Source of the DNA: Phycisphaerae bacterium
GTDB taxonomy: Bacteria > Planctomycetota > Phycisphaerae > SM23-33
Length of the DNA: 64,000 nt
Direction of reading: 5' to 3'
Assembly: GCA_018335035.1 (NCBI GenBank)
Contig: JAGXKT010000004.1
Span: 36,474 to 100,473, forward strand
Shown here piece by piece: positions 1 through 8,917 of the stretch; within the stretch, counting starts at the first letter, position 1, and every line of letters starts with the position of its first letter. The notes under the pieces are model-generated. The model saw nothing but the letters and a program-made list of their open reading frames with translations, searched no databases and had not been told where the DNA came from. The translations under genes and the position numbers were made by a program.

Positions 1-162
1 CGGCTGCGCGCCGGCGGGGCGCTGATTGTCGAGTTCGGAGCGCATCACGCCGATGCCGTGCGCGACCTGGTCGTCGCGACGGGGGCGTTCGACGAGCCGC
101 GCATTGTTCGCGATCACCAGGGCATTGAGCGCGTCGCCGTGGCCGTTCGTAGCGGCGCGTAA
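1..162 (+). CDS. prmC: PrmC (release factor glutamine methyltransferase), C-terminal end
   Basis: Only the last 53 codons are inside the window; the reading frame is open from base 1 to a TAA at 160-162. The residues start with a GGALIVEFG strand and end with a DHQGIERVAVAVR segment, matching the last strands of the PrmC/HemK methyltransferase fold (the family usually ends in a D-x-x-G-x-E-R-V pattern). PrmC methylates the GGQ glutamine of peptide release factors. The nearby murA agrees with the frequent prfA-prmC-murA order. The SAM-binding and NPPY motifs lie upstream, outside the window, so the call rests on the tail and the context. Confidence 0.72.
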   Translation, partial: RLRAGGALIVEFGAHHADAVRDLVVATGAFDEPRIVRDHQGIERVAVAVRSGA

Positions 163-169
163 CGCCGCG

Positions 170-553
170 CTACAGCAGCGATGCGGCCTTGGCGTTGTCG
201 CTTGTGTCCAGCACGACCAACGCCGTGGCCCCGCTGGTGGTCGCGTGGACGTGGTGGATGGCGATGCCCGCCTTGGCCAGCGTGGCGGCCGGGGCGTTCA
301 GCGCGCCGGGCTCGTTGGTCAATGTGACGGTGACGACGTCCTTACTGTCCAGCCGGACGACACGCCCGCGGAGCACGTCCTGGGCGATGCCGGCGTCGTC
401 CGGCAGCAGATGCATGTGTCCGGTCCCATCCGCCACCCACGCCGCCAACGTCAGGATGTTGACGCCGGCGTCGCGCAGCGCCTCAGTCAGCTCGGCCAGT
501 TTGCCGATCTCATCGGGCAACTCCAGGCGGATCTGCGGTTTCAGTTCGGCCAT
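170..553 (-). CDS. Stand-alone tandem ACT-domain protein
   Basis: This 127-residue protein is made of two ACT-like halves (about 5-70 and 73-127), each with the pattern of a ligand-binding ACT domain: an acidic/proline turn (LPDEIGKLAELTEALRDAGVNI and LTNEPGALNAPAATLAKAGI) at the start of helix one. There is no catalytic domain, so it is probably an amino-acid sensor or a small regulatory partner. The ATG at 553 is preferred over an in-frame ATG at 619 because GGGAG lies just upstream of it. Its 3' end faces prmC with a 7-base gap and it is divergent from murA. A second protein of the same design is encoded at 25367-25759. Confidence 0.8.
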   Translation of the reverse strand: MAELKPQIRLELPDEIGKLAELTEALRDAGVNILTLAAWVADGTGHMHLLPDDAGIAQDVLRGRVVRLDSKDVVTVTLTNEPGALNAPAATLAKAGIAIHHVHATTSGATALVVLDTSDNAKAASLL

Positions 554-610
554 GGTCTTTCTCCCTGTTGCGGGGCCGGCGGCGATTTCACCCGGCCGCA
601 TCGGCGCGGA

Positions 611-639
611 TTGCCACACGGTTCCCCGCGCGGTATTCT
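611..639 (+). promoter_or_regulatory. Probable murA promoter
   Basis: TTGCCA (611-616) and TATTCT (634-639) are separated by 17 bases, matching a housekeeping sigma factor promoter at 5/6 and 4/6 positions. Transcription would start near 646, about 36 bases before the murA ATG. A TAGAAT hexamer on the other strand overlaps the same -10 region and may serve the divergent ACT gene. Confidence 0.5.
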
Positions 640-681
640 AGCGCCCGAACCCGCCGCCGGACCCTCGGAACGGTTGAAACT

Positions 682-1947
682 ATGGACATCTTCGTCATCC
701 AGGGCCCAAGCCGCCTCAAAGGACGCGTCGAGATCAGCGGAGCCAAGAACGCGGCGCTGCCGCTGATGGCTGCGTCGTTGCTCGGCGAGGGGCCGACCAC
801 GTTGTGCCGCGTTCCGGACCTCGCCGACATCCGAACTATGCTCGAGTTGCTCGGAGAGCTGGGCGTAGCGGCGGCGCGCGAGCAGGACGGGACGGTGACG
901 CTGACGCCGGCGGACGCCGATTGCAGTCACGCGCGGTATGACATCGTGCGCAAGATGCGAGCGAGCGTCTGCGTGCTGGGCCCGTTGCTGGCGCGGCGCG
1001 GGCAGGCGCGCGTTTCTATGCCCGGCGGCTGCGCGATCGGCGCCCGGCCGATCGACCTGCATCTCCGCGGCCTGCAGGCGCTGGGGGCCCAGATCGACCT
1101 CGACCAGGGTGACATCGTCGCCCGCGCCAAGCGCCTGCGCGGGGCGACGGTCTTTCTCGGCGGGCCGTTCGGATCGACCGTGCTGGGCACGGCGAACGTG
1201 ATGATGGCGGCCGTACTGGCCGAGGGGCGTACGGTGATCGAATCGGCGGCGTGCGAGCCGGAAATCGCCGACCTGGCCGACCTGCTCAATGCGATGGGCG
1301 CTCATGTCAGCGGCGGCGGCACGCCGCGGCTGGTCATCGACGGCGTTGACGAACTGACCGGCGCCGACCATGAGGTCATCCCCGACCGCATCGAGGCCGG
1401 CACGTTCCTCGCCGCGGGCGCCTTGACCAACGGCGAACTGGAATTGAGCCACTGTCGCATCGACCACATGCTCGCCGTCGTCGAGAAACTCCGCGAGACC
1501 GGCGCGATCGTCGAGCCGTCCAACGGCGGGGCCGTGGTCGCCGCCACCCGGCGCGTCGAGCCGACTGACGTGACCACCCAGCCGTATCCGGGCTTTCCCA
1601 CAGACCTGCAGGCCCAGGTGATGACGCTGCTGGCGCTGGCCGACGGAAACAGCGCCGTGACCGAGAAGATCTTCCCCGACCGCTTCATGCATGTGCCCGA
1701 GTTGCTTCGCATGGGCGCGAACATCCGTAAGGAAGGGCCCACCGCCATCGTCACCGGCGTCAAGCGCCTCGTCGGCGCGCCCGTGATGGCCAGCGACCTG
1801 CGGGCCTCAGCGGCGCTGGTGCTTGCCGGGCTGATCGCCCGCGGGACGACGACCGTCCGACGCGTCTACCACGTCGATCGTGGCTACGAGCACATCGAGC
1901 GTAAGCTCTGCGACGTCGGGGCGCGGATCGAGCGGCTCAGCGAGTAG
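682..1947 (+). CDS. murA: UDP-N-acetylglucosamine 1-carboxyvinyltransferase
   Basis: MurA transfers enolpyruvate from phosphoenolpyruvate to UDP-GlcNAc, the first committed step of peptidoglycan synthesis in the cytoplasm. The 421-residue length is normal. Lys22-Asn23 in the SGAKNA motif bind substrate, and the loop MPGGCAIGARPIDLH carries the catalytic Cys117, the residue alkylated by fosfomycin; a fosfomycin-insensitive Asp is not present. The ATG at 682 aligns with the start of known MurA proteins and gives the conserved Lys22 numbering; the upstream in-frame extension to 568 is arginine-rich and rejected. The gene ends one base before the convergent RND pump gene. Confidence 0.97.
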   Translation: MDIFVIQGPSRLKGRVEISGAKNAALPLMAASLLGEGPTTLCRVPDLADIRTMLELLGELGVAAAREQDGTVTLTPADADCSHARYDIVRKMRASVCVLGPLLARRGQARVSMPGGCAIGARPIDLHLRGLQALGAQIDLDQGDIVARAKRLRGATVFLGGPFGSTVLGTANVMMAAVLAEGRTVIESAACEPEIADLADLLNAMGAHVSGGGTPRLVIDGVDELTGADHEVIPDRIEAGTFLAAGALTNGELELSHCRIDHMLAVVEKLRETGAIVEPSNGGAVVAATRRVEPTDVTTQPYPGFPTDLQAQVMTLLALADGNSAVTEKIFPDRFMHVPELLRMGANIRKEGPTAIVTGVKRLVGAPVMASDLRASAALVLAGLIARGTTTVRRVYHVDRGYEHIERKLCDVGARIERLSE

Positions 1948-1948
1948 G

Positions 1949-4900
1949 TCAGGACGTCTCGCCGGGTAGCCCTCTTGCCGCGACAGTGCCGGCACTGCTG
2001 TCTGCGCCGCGCCCCAACAAGGCGCGGAGTTTGGCGCCGCCGCGCTTGACATCCTCGACGGCCAAATACAGCGACGGGACGAGCACCAGTGTGATGCCCG
2101 TCGCCAGCAGGATGCCGAAGCCCAGGGAGATCGCCATGGGGATCAGGAACCGTGCCTGCAGCGACGTTTCGAAGATCATCGGCGCCAGCCCGCCGAACGT
2201 CGTTAGCGTTGTCAGCACGACGGGTCGGAATCGCTGGATGCCGGCCTCGCGGATCGCGTCGTGCAGCGTGTCGCCTTGCTCGCGGCGACGGCGATTGGCG
2301 AACGTCACCAGGACCAGGGAGTCGTTGACCACCACGCCGGCAAGCGCGACGATGCCGAACATGCTCAGTACGGACAAGCTGTAGCCCATGACCAGGTGCC
2401 CCAGGAACGCGCCGATCACGCCGAACGGGATGGCGATCATCACGATCAGCGGCTGAACGTAGCTGCGGAACGGGACCGCCAGCAGCCCGTAGATCGCCAG
2501 CATCGCCAGGGGGAAGCTGACCTTCAGCGAGTCCATAGACTCGCGAATCTCCGCACGCTGGCCTTCGAAACTGTAGCTTAGCCCGCGGTAGTCTCGCGTG
2601 AGCGTCGCCAGTGCGCCGCTGCCGAGGTCCGCCAGCACCTCGCCCGCCTTCGCGCGGGGTGTGATGTCCGCCGTGACCTGCACCACGCGGCGCCCTTGGC
2701 GGCGGTCGATCGTCTTGTATGCCCGCCCGCGGCGCACGTCGGCGACCTCGCGCAGCGGCACGTACGTCCCCGCCGGCGTGTAGATCAGCAGGTCGTCCAC
2801 CGTCTGCTCGGTGGACCGCTCGCGCTCGGGCAGGCGGACCATGACCTTCAGTTCGTTGCGGCCTCGTTGCTGGCGGATGGCCTCGGCGCCGTAGAAGGCG
2901 CTGCGAACCTGCCGGCCGATCTCGCGAGCGGTCAGCCCCAAGCTTTCCCCCTCGCGTGTGACGGTGACATCCAACTGGCGTTTGCCCGGCTGGAAGCCAT
3001 CGTCCACGTCTCGCACGCGGGGATAGGTCTCCAGCACATCGGCCAGCTTGCCGCTGACCTCCTCCAGCACGTCCATGTTGCTGTGACCCAACTCGATGGT
3101 GATCGGGCGTTCCCGTCCGCCGGGCCCGCCCGCGTCCGAAATGAACTGAACGCTCTCGACGCCGGTGATCTCCCCGACCGCCTCGCGCCAGCGTCGTGTG
3201 AACTCGGCCGTGCCCATCACCTCGTCGCGAATCTCCGGATCGGCAAGATGCGCCTGGACGACGGCCTTGTGACTGCCCCCCGCGCCGACGTCCGTGACGA
3301 TCGATTCCATCAATTCCGGATGCCCCGATGCGGCAATCACGCGCCTGGCACCGCGCTCGAGGCGGCGGACGACGGCTTCAGTCCGTTCGACCGGCTTGCC
3401 GAACGGAAGCGTCACGCGCGCCACGGCGCGGTCCGATTCGACGGCCGGAAACTGCTCAAAGCCCATCCGGCCGCTGAGGGCATAGGCGCTCATCACGATC
3501 AACACGCCCGCAGCCGCGGCGAACGTCAGGTAGCGGTGCCGCAGGGCGGCGTCCAGCCAGGTGCCGTATCGTCGCCGCGTCCAACGGCGAAAGGCGATGC
3601 TGAACGCCTGCTGCCGCGCGTGCAACCAGCGGTTGACGCCATGACGCTGCCGTGGGCGATGATGGCCCAGGTGCGCCGGAAGCACGAACAAGCTTTCGAA
3701 TAGCGACACGAGAAACACCGTGCAGACCACGATCGGGATGATACGGAAGATGTCTCCCGTCACGCCGGGAACGAAGTAGATCGGCAGGAACGCCGCGATG
3801 TTCGTCAGAATGCTGAACGTCACGGGCATGGCGACCTCCCGGGCGCCCCGCACGGCCGCCGGGATGAACTTCATGCCCTCCTGGTGGTAGTGGTAGACGT
3901 TCTCGCCGACCACGATCGCGTCGTCGACCACGATGCCCAGCGCGATGATGTACGCGAACAGCGAGATCATGTTGATCGACACGCCCGTGGCCGGCAGGAC
4001 AAGGAACGAGCCGAGGAACGAGATCGGAATGCCCATCATCACCCAGAACGCCAGGCGGGCCTCCAGGAACAGCCCCAGCACACACAGCACGAGCACCAGG
4101 CCGATCGCGCCGTTCTTGACCAGCAGGCGAATGCGATCGGCGTAATGTTCGCTTCGGTCGTTCAGCACGGCGACTTTGACGCCCGCTGGCAGGGACGGTC
4201 TCAGATCGTCGAGTTTGGCGTTAACCGCCTCGGAGACGTCCATGGGCGTCTGCTCTCCGACGCGGAAAACATTCAACAGCACGGTCGGTTCGCCGTTGAA
4301 CAGCGCGTAGCGATCGGTGTCCTCAAACCCGTCGGTGACGGTGGCGATATCGCCCAGCAATACCTCGCCGCCGGTGGCGGTGCTGACGATGGGAATGCGT
4401 GCGAACTGTCGGCCGAAGTCCCGCCGTTCCTTGATCCGCATCAGCACCTCGCCGCCTTCGGTGTCAATCCCGCCGGCGGGTACGTCCAAGGCGGCGGTCG
4501 TGACGCGATCGGCGATCTGCTGCCGCGTCAGCCCGTAGCGTCGCAATTGCTCCTGCGAGACCTCCACGGCGATTTCCGGATCCGGTACGCCCGTCAGGTC
4601 CACGCGCGTGATGCGCGGGTCGGCGAGCAGTTCGTCGCGCATCTGCTCGCCCAGGCGATGCAGCGCGCGGAGCGTCGTCTCTCCGTGCAGGGCTAGGGTC
4701 AGCACCTGCCGCCCCAGCGAGACGGTGCGGATTTCCGGGTCCTCCGCCTCTTCGGGGAACGTGGTGATGCGGTCGACCTCGCTTTCGATGTCGGCGGCGA
4801 GCTTCTGAAGGTCGGCCGTATTGAGCAGCTCGACCGTCACCTCTGCGAACCCCTCGCCGGCGGTGGAGCGAACCTCGTCCACGCCCTCGAGGCCCTGGAC

Positions 4901-5167
4901 GGCCTCCTCGATTGCCAGGACGACGCCGCTTTCGACCTCTTCCGGACTGGCGCCGGGGTACGCGACCGTCACGATGACCGCGTTGATCTCGAAGTCCGGG
5001 AAGACCTCCTGCTTGATGCGGCCCAGCATGAGGAACCCGCCGATCAGGCAGGCGAGCATGATCAGATTGGCCGCGACGGAGTTGCCCGCCATCCACGCGA
5101 TGGGCCCGCGTTTCTGCGGCGGCCCGTCGACTCGGGCGCTCGGGGGGGTGTCGCGGCGGGCCATCAT
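1949..5167 (-). CDS. RND-family multidrug efflux pump, inner-membrane permease
   Basis: This is a 1072-residue AcrB-type resistance-nodulation-division transporter that exports hydrophobic compounds using the proton gradient. A first membrane helix lies at about 24-44, followed by a periplasmic porter domain, a helix bundle with the proton-relay pattern ALGIVVDDAIVVGEN, a second porter domain, and final helices including GIVALAGVVVNDSLVLV. The in-frame region upstream of 5167 is arginine-rich antisense-like sequence. The chosen ATG overlaps the adaptor stop as ATGA and has GGGAGG upstream; a second ATG follows directly. It is the last gene of the TetR-channel-adaptor-pump operon. The substrate cannot be told from sequence; the family resembles HAE1 more than heavy-metal pumps. 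Confidence 0.95.
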   Translation of the reverse strand: MMARRDTPPSARVDGPPQKRGPIAWMAGNSVAANLIMLACLIGGFLMLGRIKQEVFPDFEINAVIVTVAYPGASPEEVESGVVLAIEEAVQGLEGVDEVRSTAGEGFAEVTVELLNTADLQKLAADIESEVDRITTFPEEAEDPEIRTVSLGRQVLTLALHGETTLRALHRLGEQMRDELLADPRITRVDLTGVPDPEIAVEVSQEQLRRYGLTRQQIADRVTTAALDVPAGGIDTEGGEVLMRIKERRDFGRQFARIPIVSTATGGEVLLGDIATVTDGFEDTDRYALFNGEPTVLLNVFRVGEQTPMDVSEAVNAKLDDLRPSLPAGVKVAVLNDRSEHYADRIRLLVKNGAIGLVLVLCVLGLFLEARLAFWVMMGIPISFLGSFLVLPATGVSINMISLFAYIIALGIVVDDAIVVGENVYHYHQEGMKFIPAAVRGAREVAMPVTFSILTNIAAFLPIYFVPGVTGDIFRIIPIVVCTVFLVSLFESLFVLPAHLGHHRPRQRHGVNRWLHARQQAFSIAFRRWTRRRYGTWLDAALRHRYLTFAAAAGVLIVMSAYALSGRMGFEQFPAVESDRAVARVTLPFGKPVERTEAVVRRLERGARRVIAASGHPELMESIVTDVGAGGSHKAVVQAHLADPEIRDEVMGTAEFTRRWREAVGEITGVESVQFISDAGGPGGRERPITIELGHSNMDVLEEVSGKLADVLETYPRVRDVDDGFQPGKRQLDVTVTREGESLGLTAREIGRQVRSAFYGAEAIRQQRGRNELKVMVRLPERERSTEQTVDDLLIYTPAGTYVPLREVADVRRGRAYKTIDRRQGRRVVQVTADITPRAKAGEVLADLGSGALATLTRDYRGLSYSFEGQRAEIRESMDSLKVSFPLAMLAIYGLLAVPFRSYVQPLIVMIAIPFGVIGAFLGHLVMGYSLSVLSMFGIVALAGVVVNDSLVLVTFANRRRREQGDTLHDAIREAGIQRFRPVVLTTLTTFGGLAPMIFETSLQARFLIPMAISLGFGILLATGITLVLVPSLYLAVEDVKRGGAKLRALLGRGADSSAGTVAARGLPGETS

Positions 5168-6597
5168 CGGCTCGTTGCCTCCCGCGTCGCGGCGGCGTCG
5201 CCGTCGGCTGGCGCCGTCGGCCGGGTCGCCGCGTCCGATGCGGCGACGGCGCGCAGTGCCATCCCCTCGACCGGTGCGGCGATGTCGCTGACGACCAGCC
5301 GCTCGCCGGCGTCCAGGCCGCGGCGGACGTATACCGCCTCGTCCGTGCTCCACAACACCTCGACGGATCGAACGACCAGCGTATCGTTCGGCGCCAGAAC
5401 CCACACGGTCTGGTCCTCACGCAGGGCGCGGCGCGGCACGCGGACGCAGTCCGGCGCGCGCCGGCCGGTGATTTCCGCGCGGACGTACGCGCCCAGGATC
5501 ATCGCGTGGCGCTGGTCCGCCGGCCGGTCCAGGCCCAGCGGGTCCGCCACACGCACAAGCAGTTGCGCCATGCGTCCGGCGGGCTCCAGCTCGGTCATCA
5601 ATCGCTCGGTCGTCGCGCGGCGCGCGATGCCTTCGCCCCAGGCGGCGGCGTGGTGGATCGCCGCAGACGCGGCGCGGTCGCTATTGAAGCCGGGAATGTC
5701 GATCCAGCGCAGATCGCCGACGGGAACGGATAGACGGACCCAGTAGGCGTCCGTGCCCACGAAGGTCGCCAGCGGCTCGTGCGACGCGACCTGCGAACCG
5801 GTCTTGACGCTGACGTCGACGATCGCGCCGTCGAACGGCGCCGTGACGGTCGTCCGCGCCAGATCCAGCTCAGCGTCGCGCAGGGCTACCCGGGCGTCTT
5901 GCACGGCCTGCTCAGCCGACGCCTTGGCGGCCTTGGCCGATTCGACGGCGGCCTCCGCGGCGGTGACGGTGGCCTCGGCACTGGCCAGTTGCCACTTGCG
6001 CAGGACCAGATCGCGGTCGATCTCGCCGATCTGCTCGCCAAGCAGGTCGTACTCGCGCTGCGCGACGGCCGCGGCGCCCTGCTCAATCTTCAGCGCCTCA
6101 CGCGCCCTAGCCAGATCGGCCTGCCGCGCCGCGATGTCGCCGGCGCGCTGCCGGGCCGTCAGTTTGGCGCGCTCCAGTGCGATCGTCGCCTTCTCGACGG
6201 CAATCGCGTAATCCTCCCGATCGATCTGGAGCAACATCTGCCCGGCCGCGAACCGCCCGCCGGGCTCGAACGCCTCGTTGACGGACGTCACCTCGCCGGC
6301 GACACGGGCCGCGATCCGAACCTGCCGGACGGGAATCACCGTGCCCCTCGCCTCAACCGTCACCGGCTCATCGTGCGCCCGGACGGTGCGGACCTCCACG
6401 CGCGTCCCCCGCGGCTCGGGGCGGCCGCGCTCGGGCTGGGGACGGTTCGCCAGCCAAAAGGCCGCCACGCCGACGGCCGCGGCGAGAATACCCACCAGAA
6501 GCACGCCACGGACGATACAACTGATGCACCGCCGGCGCCGGGTCGACGCCTCGGCGGGGCTATCCGTTTTGGGCATGTGTTCTTGTGTGTCGGACAT
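5164..6597 (-). CDS. RND efflux adaptor (HlyD/MFP family)
   Basis: This 477-residue periplasmic adaptor joins the RND pump to the outer-membrane channel. It has one N-terminal membrane anchor (about 29-51), then a beta-barrel/lipoyl half-motif (VRIAARVAGEVTSVN), a long alanine-rich helical hairpin (about 130-235), the second lipoyl half (TTVTAPFDGAIVDVSVKTGSQV) and a C-terminal barrel. An Ala/Thr-rich tail of about 25 residues follows. The ATG at 6597 has GAGGTGAGC at good spacing and sits 6 bases after the channel gene stop. The stop codon overlaps the pump start by ATGA, so the two are likely translationally coupled. Confidence 0.93.
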   Translation of the reverse strand: MSDTQEHMPKTDSPAEASTRRRRCISCIVRGVLLVGILAAAVGVAAFWLANRPQPERGRPEPRGTRVEVRTVRAHDEPVTVEARGTVIPVRQVRIAARVAGEVTSVNEAFEPGGRFAAGQMLLQIDREDYAIAVEKATIALERAKLTARQRAGDIAARQADLARAREALKIEQGAAAVAQREYDLLGEQIGEIDRDLVLRKWQLASAEATVTAAEAAVESAKAAKASAEQAVQDARVALRDAELDLARTTVTAPFDGAIVDVSVKTGSQVASHEPLATFVGTDAYWVRLSVPVGDLRWIDIPGFNSDRAASAAIHHAAAWGEGIARRATTERLMTELEPAGRMAQLLVRVADPLGLDRPADQRHAMILGAYVRAEITGRRAPDCVRVPRRALREDQTVWVLAPNDTLVVRSVEVLWSTDEAVYVRRGLDAGERLVVSDIAAPVEGMALRAVAASDAATRPTAPADGDAAATREATSR

Positions 6598-6603
6598 CGA
6601 TGC

Positions 6604-8085
6604 TCACCTCGCATGGGATCGCGTCGTCGGCCGGAACGCTGCAGATGACGGCTCGTCGGTCTCGCCTGAGACCGTCGCGCGCGGCGGGCGTGGCAGCGAC
6701 CAGCCGCGGCCCAACGCGCGGTACAGGTCAATGCGATGCCCCAGCAACTGCCGCCGCGCTTCCAGAACCGTTCGCTGTAACTGTTGATAGGACAGCCGCG
6801 TCGTCAGGTAGCGTGTGAAATCCGCCCTGCCCTTGATGTATTGTTGCCGCGTCTGCTCGGCGGCCGCACGCGACAAGGCCAACTGCTCGGTCAAGCTGGC
6901 GACGTATGCGGCTTGGCGCGCCTCGCGGGCGAGCGCGTCCTGCGCCTCGCCAAGTGCCGCTAGCAACGTCTTGCCGTAGGTGTTGATGCGTTCGGACAGC
7001 ACCGCGCGGGTCCGCTCGACCTCTGCGGCGCGCAACCCGGCGTCCAGCAGCGGCGCCGTCAGATTTGCCGCGATGCTCGCCAGCCAGTTGTCGAACAGGT
7101 CGCGGAGCTGCTCGGCGGACGTCTCCGCGCTGCCCGTCAGGCGCAGTTTCGGGTACTGATCCGCGATCGCCGCCCAGACGCGCTGATCGGCCGCCTGAAT
7201 CCGCCGCTCCGCGGCGCGGACGTCCGGCCGGCGGCGAATGAGCCCGACCGGCACGCCACCGTCCGGTAGCGGGGGGCGCTGCGGCAACGCGTCGGGCACG
7301 TCCGGGCGATAGGCGCCGGGGCGTCGCGCGGTCAGCACGGCCAGTTGGTGCTCCAGCACGGCGATGGTCGCGGCGACCTGCTGCAGGCGCCCGCGCGTCT
7401 GCTCCACAAGCTCACGCTGCTGGAGGACGTCCGTCGCCGCCACCTGCCCCTGGCGGAATCGCACCGTAACCACCTCCAGGAACGTCTCGTTCGTGCGGAG
7501 TTGCTCGTCGAGCAGCGCGCGCTGCCCGTGCTGCTCGATCAGCCGGAACCACGTGCGTGCGATGTCGGCTGCCAGGGTGATCGCGGCCGTGTGCAGGTCC
7601 GCCTCGCTTGCGTCGGCGTCCAGCCGGGCCGCGTCGACCGTCGAGCGAATCCGCCCCCACAGATCCGCCTCGTAGCTCGCAGACAGGCCCAGTGACAGCT
7701 CCGTCGCGTAGGCCGTACCGCCGGCGGGGCCCGCCGTGTGCGTCACGGTCCGACGGGCGCCGCCGGACGCGTCCAGCGCGGGCCACAGCGATGCGCTGCT
7801 CTTGCTCGCGGTGGCGCGGGCCTGGTCCAGCCGGTCCCACGCCGTCCGCAGTGTGAAGTTCTCCCGCAGCGCGCGGTCAACCGACGCATTGAGCTGTGCG
7901 TCGTTGAACGCCGTCCACCAGCGCGGGCCCCATGCCGCATCGGCCGCCGGGCGGCTTCGGGGAAGGGCCACCGGCGGCGCGATGGCCGGGCGGTCGTGCC
8001 GGCACGCCGGCAGCGCCACCAACGTCGCCGCAACGGCCAGGACCGCTCGGTAACGCGTCCGGTTGTTCGGGCCTCGGGGTGTCAC
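6604..8085 (-). CDS. Outer-membrane efflux channel lipoprotein (NodT/TolC type)
   Basis: A 493-residue outer-membrane factor that forms the exit duct of the tripartite efflux system. The signal peptide ends in the lipobox LPAC with the lipidated Cys28. The body shows two repeated helical halves typical of the family, with motifs such as SLGLSASYEADLWGRI and the IRRRPDVRAAERRIQAADQRV segment. The start is a GTG at 8085 that overlaps the TetR stop as GTGA; this start gives a clean lipoprotein signal, whereas the frame extends far upstream through the TetR gene in a non-coding phase. It lies between the regulator and the adaptor, which fixes its role. Confidence 0.92.
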   Translation of the reverse strand: MTPRGPNNRTRYRAVLAVAATLVALPACRHDRPAIAPPVALPRSRPAADAAWGPRWWTAFNDAQLNASVDRALRENFTLRTAWDRLDQARATASKSSASLWPALDASGGARRTVTHTAGPAGGTAYATELSLGLSASYEADLWGRIRSTVDAARLDADASEADLHTAAITLAADIARTWFRLIEQHGQRALLDEQLRTNETFLEVVTVRFRQGQVAATDVLQQRELVEQTRGRLQQVAATIAVLEHQLAVLTARRPGAYRPDVPDALPQRPPLPDGGVPVGLIRRRPDVRAAERRIQAADQRVWAAIADQYPKLRLTGSAETSAEQLRDLFDNWLASIAANLTAPLLDAGLRAAEVERTRAVLSERINTYGKTLLAALGEAQDALAREARQAAYVASLTEQLALSRAAAEQTRQQYIKGRADFTRYLTTRLSYQQLQRTVLEARRQLLGHRIDLYRALGRGWSLPRPPRATVSGETDEPSSAAFRPTTRSHAR

Positions 8086-8750
8086 GTTGCGTGTCCGTCC
8101 TCGTCGCCGGCGTCGCAGCGCAGTTCGCGGATCGCCGCCAGGGAGAACTGCGTGATGTGGCAGGCGATTTCGTCGGCATCGAATTCTAGGTCGGGCCCGG
8201 GACGCCTCGCGCCGGAAGCGTGCGATCGCGACCGCTTGTGGACCAGCATGTGGAAGCACTGCGCCATAATGCTGACCGCACAGAGGCGGACGGTCTTCTC
8301 GGGCACCGCCGGGCCGAGCAGCTCGCCGACCACGGCCAGCATCTCGCGGCGCAGCGGCTCGATCGCCTCGCGCGTGATCTCGGCCAGAAGACCCGTCGGG
8401 TGGGCCTGCTCGTGATGGATCATGTCGAACTCGTAGCTGACCGGGTCGCAAATGCGCCCGATGACCGCCCGAATCCGCCCGGCGAGCCGCTCGGCCGCCG
8501 GAGCGGTTGGCGGCACACCGCCGTCGGGCGGATGAGCGGTCAGACCCCGTGCGAACGCCTGCCGCCACGCCTCGACGTAGAGGTTGTCCTTGCTACGGAA
8601 GTAGTAGTTGACGGCCGCGACGTTCGCGTCGGCTTCTTCGCAAATCTCCGAAACCGTCGCCTCGTGGAAGCCCTTTTTCGAAAAGAGCTTACATGCGGCC
8701 TCCACCAGTCGCTGCTCTGTCGTCTTGTCACGTGTTGCTTCTGCGTCCAT
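8082..8750 (-). CDS. TetR-family regulator, CecR/YbiH type
   Basis: A 222-residue repressor-type regulator. Residues 10-60 form a TetR helix-turn-helix (LVEAACKLFSKKGFHEATVSEICEEADANVAAVNYYFRSKDNLY). The rest resembles the DUF1956 effector domain of CecR/YbiH, including EFDMIHHEQAHPTGLLAEITREAI. CecR-type regulators often control efflux genes. It is the first gene of the operon and overlaps the channel gene by GTGA, so autoregulation is likely. A strong promoter lies just upstream at 8799-8828. The inducer cannot be predicted. Confidence 0.93.
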   Translation of the reverse strand: MDAEATRDKTTEQRLVEAACKLFSKKGFHEATVSEICEEADANVAAVNYYFRSKDNLYVEAWRQAFARGLTAHPPDGGVPPTAPAAERLAGRIRAVIGRICDPVSYEFDMIHHEQAHPTGLLAEITREAIEPLRREMLAVVGELLGPAVPEKTVRLCAVSIMAQCFHMLVHKRSRSHASGARRPGPDLEFDADEIACHITQFSLAAIRELRCDAGDEDGHAT

Positions 8751-8798
8751 AAACTGTCACGCCCCAAACGGCCGATTCAAACAGCCATTTCGCCCATA

Positions 8799-8828
8799 AG
8801 TATAGGCCTGCTCCGTCCCATGGGTCAA
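8799..8828 (-). promoter_or_regulatory. Promoter of the tetR-efflux operon
   Basis: On the minus strand TTGACC (8828-8823) and TATACT (8804-8799) are 18 bases apart, each matching consensus at 5/6. Transcription would start near 8792, leaving a leader of about 41 bases. The leader holds a direct repeat, AAACGGCC (8766-8773) and AAACAGCC (8779-8786) read on the plus strand, spaced 13 bases. It may be part of a repressor site, but it is not the palindrome usually expected for TetR proteins. Confidence 0.6.
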
Positions 8829-8857
8829 GTGGTTTGTGGCGTTTGCTGCGCTGAGCC

Positions 8858-8886
8858 CCGACAGCGGCCGTTCGGGCATGTAGAAT
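8858..8886 (+). promoter_or_regulatory. Probable nth promoter
   Basis: CCGACA (8858-8863) and TAGAAT (8881-8886) are 17 bases apart (4/6 and 5/6 matches). The start would be near 8893, about 25 bases before the nth ATG at 8918. It is divergent from and close to the tetR promoter, so the two could influence each other. Confidence 0.5.
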
Positions 8887-8917
8887 GGGTCGGCACGGAA
8901 GCATGAAGGAGCCGCCC

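Noticed and set aside
541..1692. A 383-codon minus-strand frame
   Set aside because: Antisense to murA, which has all family residues.
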